From an uncultured Prevotellaceae bacterium (GTDB taxonomy: Bacteria; Bacteroidota; Bacteroidia; Bacteroidales; Bacteroidaceae), in the NCBI GenBank assembly GCA_946407325.1, contig CAMJNN010000041.1, positions 1-9,802 of the forward strand: DNA of 9,802 bases, written 5' to 3'. Below, in pieces: positions 7,437 to 9,802 of the stretch (positions are counted from its first letter, which is position 1; every line of letters starts with the position of its first letter). Both the position numbers and the translations under genes were made by a program. Under the pieces are notes generated by a model. It had not been told where the DNA came from. It saw nothing but the letters and a program-made list of their open reading frames with translations, and ran no database searches.

Positions 7437-8018
7437 ATGGAGGTTTATTCTGAAAATAACATGCAGGAAACCCGTCGTAGAGGCCGTATCGAAGTGATTT
7501 GCGGGTCTATGTTCTCTGGTAAAACAGAAGAATTGATACGCCGTTTGAAACGTGCCAAGTTTGCCAAGCAGAAAGTGGAGATTTTCAAGCCAGCCATCGA
7601 CACCAGGTATTCTGAAGAGGAAGTGGTAACACACGAAGGACAGAGCATCGCTTCCACACCCCTTGACACATCTGCCAGTATTCTGCTACTATCTTCTGAC
7701 ATTGATGTGGTGGGCATTGACGAGGCACAATTCTTCGACGATGGTTTGCCTGATGTATGCAATCAATTGGCCGATAATGGTGTACGTGTCATTGTGGCAG
7801 GACTGGACATGGACTTTCGTGGTATTCCTTTCGGACCGATGCCGCAACTGATGGCCATTGCCGACGAAGTAACCAAAGTACATGCCATCTGTGTACAGTG
7901 TGGCGACTTGGCCATGTATTCGCATCGCAAGGTAAGCGGCGAAAAGCAGGTGATGCTAGGAGAGACACAAGAATATGAACCTTTGTGTAGGGCTTGCTAT
8001 AACAAGATTAAAAAATGA
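7437..8018 (+). CDS. tdk: Thymidine kinase (type II, zinc-binding)
   Basis: Thymidine kinase phosphorylates thymidine (and deoxyuridine) with ATP in the cytoplasm, the entry step of thymidine salvage. The 193-residue protein has the P-loop [10 protein letters not shown] (23-32), DEAQFF (95-100, with E96 as the expected catalytic base), AGLDMDFRG (121-129) and PFGPM. It also has a zinc site from C152/C155 (CVQCGD) and C184/C187 (CRACY). The lasso-region residues [10 protein letters not shown] (175-184) include the tyrosine expected to contact the base. The ATG at 7437 is chosen over that at 7461 because the extra residues (EVYSENN...[15 protein letters not shown]) resemble the conserved N-terminus of Bacteroides thymidine kinases. 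The gene diverges from rsmI and overlaps the next gene by four bases (ATGA), so the two are probably translated together. Confidence 0.97.
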   Translation: MEVYSENNMQETRRRGRIEVICGSMFSGKTEELIRRLKRAKFAKQKVEIFKPAIDTRYSEEEVVTHEGQSIASTPLDTSASILLLSSDIDVVGIDEAQFFDDGLPDVCNQLADNGVRVIVAGLDMDFRGIPFGPMPQLMAIADEVTKVHAICVQCGDLAMYSHRKVSGEKQVMLGETQEYEPLCRACYNKIKK

Positions 8019-9112
8019 GCAGTATGTTGGACAAAAAAATTACATTCGACAGTTTTATACGTACCATAACAGCCATTTTGCTGGCAGTGGCCATCCTGAT
8101 GATACTCAACCGACTGAGTAGTGTGTTGCTGCCGTTTTTCGTGGCATGGCTCATCGCCTACCTAATATTCCCTTTGGTGCAGTTTTTCCAACACAAATGC
8201 CGCTTGAAGTTTCGTGTAGTGGCCATAGCATGTGCCATCCTGGTAGTAACGATGGTAGGACTGGGTGTGTTTTACCTGATAATTCCTCCATTGGTGACAG
8301 AATCGTTGCGCATCAAGGACCTGTTAATAGAATATATAGAATCGTCTCCCCCCAACGGCATACCAGCTATTATCCACAATTTTTTAACAGAACATCTCAA
8401 ATTAGAACATATTAAAGTTTTGTTCCAGCGGGAAGATTTCCTCAACGCCTTGCGCGATGCCTTGCCCAAAGTATGGATGGTTGTAACCGAAAGCATCAAC
8501 GTGGTGTTCAGCTTCTTCTCACTGATTATGATACTGCTTTATACTATTTTTATACTTCTGGATTATGAAAGCATCTCAGAAGGATGGGTGAACCTGGTAC
8601 CCAAGCGCTTTCGCCCAATGTGTGTAAGGCTGGTGGGAGACGTAAAAGACAGTATGAACAAGTATTTTCGTGGCCAAGCAATGGTAGCCACTTGTGTCGG
8701 CATCTTGTTCTCCATTGGTTTCCTCATCATCGACTTCCCATTGGCGATAGGTCTAGGTTTGTTCATTGGTTTACTAAACATGGTACCATACTTGCAACTC
8801 GTCGGCTTTATTCCCACCATCATATTGGCCATTCTGAAAGCTACGGATACAGGTGGTAATTTCTGGCTTATCCTGCTCTCTGCCCTTGCAGTATTTGCCG
8901 TGGTACAGACCATACAAGATACATTCCTCACCCCTAAGATTATGGGCAAGGTTACAGGACTTAGTCCTGCCATTATTCTGCTCTCGCTATCCATTTGGGG
9001 ATCGTTGATGGGCATCATGGGTATGATCATTGCGTTACCAATCACCACATTACTCATAGCCTACTATCAGAAATATGTGATTGACCGAGAGCGCCACCCA
9101 AAACCTGAATAA
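8015..9112 (+). CDS. AI-2E family transporter (PF01594-type membrane protein)
   Basis: This is a 365-residue inner-membrane protein of the AI-2 exporter/UPF0118 family. Hydrophobic helices are seen at about 15-33, 36-58, 67-92, 160-182, 222-243, 244-270, 283-303 and 317-350. A soluble segment lies at about 95-155, between the early and late helices, as usual for the family. Family signatures include YFRGQ (217-221), [14 protein letters not shown] (247-260), [13 protein letters not shown] (306-318) and the final [16 protein letters not shown] (328-343). Despite the name, AI-2 export is shown only for E. coli TqsA; other members move different substrates or ions, so the cargo here is unknown. 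The start ATG at 8015 overlaps the tdk stop; a second ATG is at 8024. It is probably the last gene of the tdk transcript. Confidence 0.92.
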   Translation: MSSMLDKKITFDSFIRTITAILLAVAILMILNRLSSVLLPFFVAWLIAYLIFPLVQFFQHKCRLKFRVVAIACAILVVTMVGLGVFYLIIPPLVTESLRIKDLLIEYIESSPPNGIPAIIHNFLTEHLKLEHIKVLFQREDFLNALRDALPKVWMVVTESINVVFSFFSLIMILLYTIFILLDYESISEGWVNLVPKRFRPMCVRLVGDVKDSMNKYFRGQAMVATCVGILFSIGFLIIDFPLAIGLGLFIGLLNMVPYLQLVGFIPTIILAILKATDTGGNFWLILLSALAVFAVVQTIQDTFLTPKIMGKVTGLSPAIILLSLSIWGSLMGIMGMIIALPITTLLIAYYQKYVIDRERHPKPE

Positions 9113-9131
9113 AGAACAAAGGTTTGCTCTT
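9112..9131 (+). terminator. Weak hairpin after the AI-2E gene
   Basis: AAGAACAA and TTGCTCTT pair as an 8-bp stem with one A-C mismatch around an AGGT loop, starting on the last base of the stop codon. A T-rich but not continuous tail (ATTGTTAT) follows. This could be a poor intrinsic terminator of the tdk transcript. It is AT-rich and may be fortuitous. Confidence 0.3.
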
Positions 9132-9184
9132 ATTGTTATCACTGCTCATTGTTATTGTAATAGCAAAAGCACAAAAAAGTACAA

Positions 9185-9220
9185 TATATTTGCAGGAGAG
9201 TTTATTAATGAGTAAATTTG
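9185..9220 (+). promoter_or_regulatory. Overlapping promoter elements for the amidase gene
   Basis: TAAATTTG (9213-9220) is preceded after 20 bp by TTTG (9189-9192), giving a full Bacteroidota promoter with a predicted start near 9227 and a leader of about 30 nt before the ATG at 9258. The upstream TTTG is itself the end of another perfect -7 element, TATATTTG (9185-9192), which lacks a clear -33 partner. The second promoter is therefore the better supported one. Confidence 0.6.
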
Positions 9221-9257
9221 CAACCCTATTTGTTGAATACAACTCAAAACGTCAGTT

Positions 9258-9802
9258 ATGAGGGTTATTATTTTACAACATGATATAAAATGGGCTTGTC
9301 CTGCCGATAACCAGCAACGCTTGGAAACGATGCTGCTACAGCAACCTAAGGCCGACCTATATGTCCTAGCAGAAATGTTCTCTACGGGTTTTGCCACTGA
9401 GCCTGAAGGCATAGCGGAGAACAATTGTTCTTCGTTGCAATGGATGAAACGCATGGCTTTCCAGCTGGATGCAGCTATAGCAGGTAGTGTGGCGACTGAG
9501 GAGAATGGAAAATTCTACAATCGTTTCTATTTCGTGCAGCCAGACGGTACTATGACCTTCTACGACAAGCACCATCTATTCACATATAGTGGGGAAGACA
9601 AACGTTTCACCCGTGGTGACAATCGGGTGGTAGTGGAATATCGTGGCGTGAGGTTCATGTTGCAAGTATGTTACGACCTGCGGTTCCCTGTATTTAGTCG
9701 CAATAAAGGCGATTACGATGCATTGATTTATGTAGCCAACTGGCCATCTACCCGAGTGGAAGCTTGGAAAGCACTTCTTCGCGCCAGGGCTATAGAGAAC
9801 CA
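9258..9802 (+). CDS. YafV-like omega-amidase, nitrilase superfamily, truncated by right edge
   Basis: This is a cytoplasmic carbon-nitrogen hydrolase. The closest match I can recall is E. coli YafV, an omega-amidase that hydrolyses 2-oxoglutaramate to 2-oxoglutarate and ammonia, clearing the product of glutamine transaminases. Hand translation from the ATG at 9258 gives 181 complete residues of an expected 255 or so, open to the edge. The Glu-Lys-Cys triad is present: E39 in VLAEMFSTGF, K104 in YDKHHLF, and C138 in VCYDLRFPVFSRN. The stretches DYDALIYVANWP and LLRARAIEN are also typical of the YafV branch. AGSVA and NRFYFVQPDG fit the core sheet. It has its own promoter region in the 145-bp gap after the AI-2E gene. 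Substrate choice is inferred from motif resemblance; other nitrilase-family amidases share the triad. Confidence 0.9.
   Translation, partial: MRVIILQHDIKWACPADNQQRLETMLLQQPKADLYVLAEMFSTGFATEPEGIAENNCSSLQWMKRMAFQLDAAIAGSVATEENGKFYNRFYFVQPDGTMTFYDKHHLFTYSGEDKRFTRGDNRVVVEYRGVRFMLQVCYDLRFPVFSRNKGDYDALIYVANWPSTRVEAWKALLRARAIEN

Noticed and set aside
8563..9057. 164-codon minus-strand ORF opposite the AI-2E gene
   Set aside because: The protein is rich in Met, Pro and Ser as expected from reading helices antisense, and the plus-strand frame has full family signatures. It is a shadow frame.
9132..9155. ATTGTTAT repeated at 9132-9139 and 9148-9155
   Set aside because: Two 8-mers of low complexity in an AT-rich gap are expected by chance, and no third copy or symmetry supports a site.
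1..9802. Search for a new defence, mobile or biosynthetic system
   Set aside because: All nine genes belong to recognisable or widespread Bacteroidales families in compact operons. No integrase, transposase, nuclease cassette, repeat array or abrupt change in composition was seen.

Overview
The window looks like ordinary chromosomal DNA of a member of the Bacteroidota, most likely order Bacteroidales (Bacteroides/Prevotella type). Four signs point there. Shine-Dalgarno sites are largely absent. Promoter-like elements match the Bacteroidota pattern TTTG, 19-20 bp, TAnnTTTG. There is a DUF4954-type beta-helix protein and a coiled-coil lipoprotein of Bacteroidales type. The thymidine kinase starts with the N-terminus I associate with Bacteroides homologues. 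The genus cannot be fixed from the sequence alone.

Layout: six genes lie on the minus strand and three on the plus strand, diverging from about 7284-7436. Reading outward on the minus strand, the order is: rsmI (16S rRNA C1402 2'-O-methyltransferase), a coiled-coil lipoprotein that starts at or just after the rsmI stop, a GC-rich intrinsic terminator, a ten-helix EamA/DMT permease, a promoter, hflX (ribosome-associated GTPase), a DUF4954 left-handed beta-helix protein (ATGA overlap with hflX), and class I iron-sulfur fumarase running off the left edge. Reading outward on the plus strand: tdk (type II thymidine kinase), an AI-2E family membrane protein (ATGA overlap with tdk), then a promoter region and a YafV-like omega-amidase of the nitrilase superfamily, cut by the right edge.

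Probable transcription units are rsmI-lipoprotein, EamA (promoter unclear), hflX-DUF4954-(fum), tdk-AI-2E, and the amidase alone. The themes are housekeeping: ribosome modification and rescue, thymidine salvage, central metabolism and envelope proteins. I see no tRNA, rRNA, CRISPR array, insertion sequence, phage gene, riboswitch or toxin-antitoxin pair, and no evidence for a new multi-gene system. All intergenic gaps are under about 160 bp.

What deserves a second look is small-scale: a strong terminator directly in front of the EamA start codon with no visible promoter after it; a duplicated 15-16 bp element and a hairpin-like palindrome in the divergent rsmI/tdk control region; overlapping promoter elements and a 17-codon ORF before the amidase; a T8 tract directly before the hflX start; and two genes of unsettled function (DUF4954, lipoprotein) tightly coupled to ribosome-related genes.
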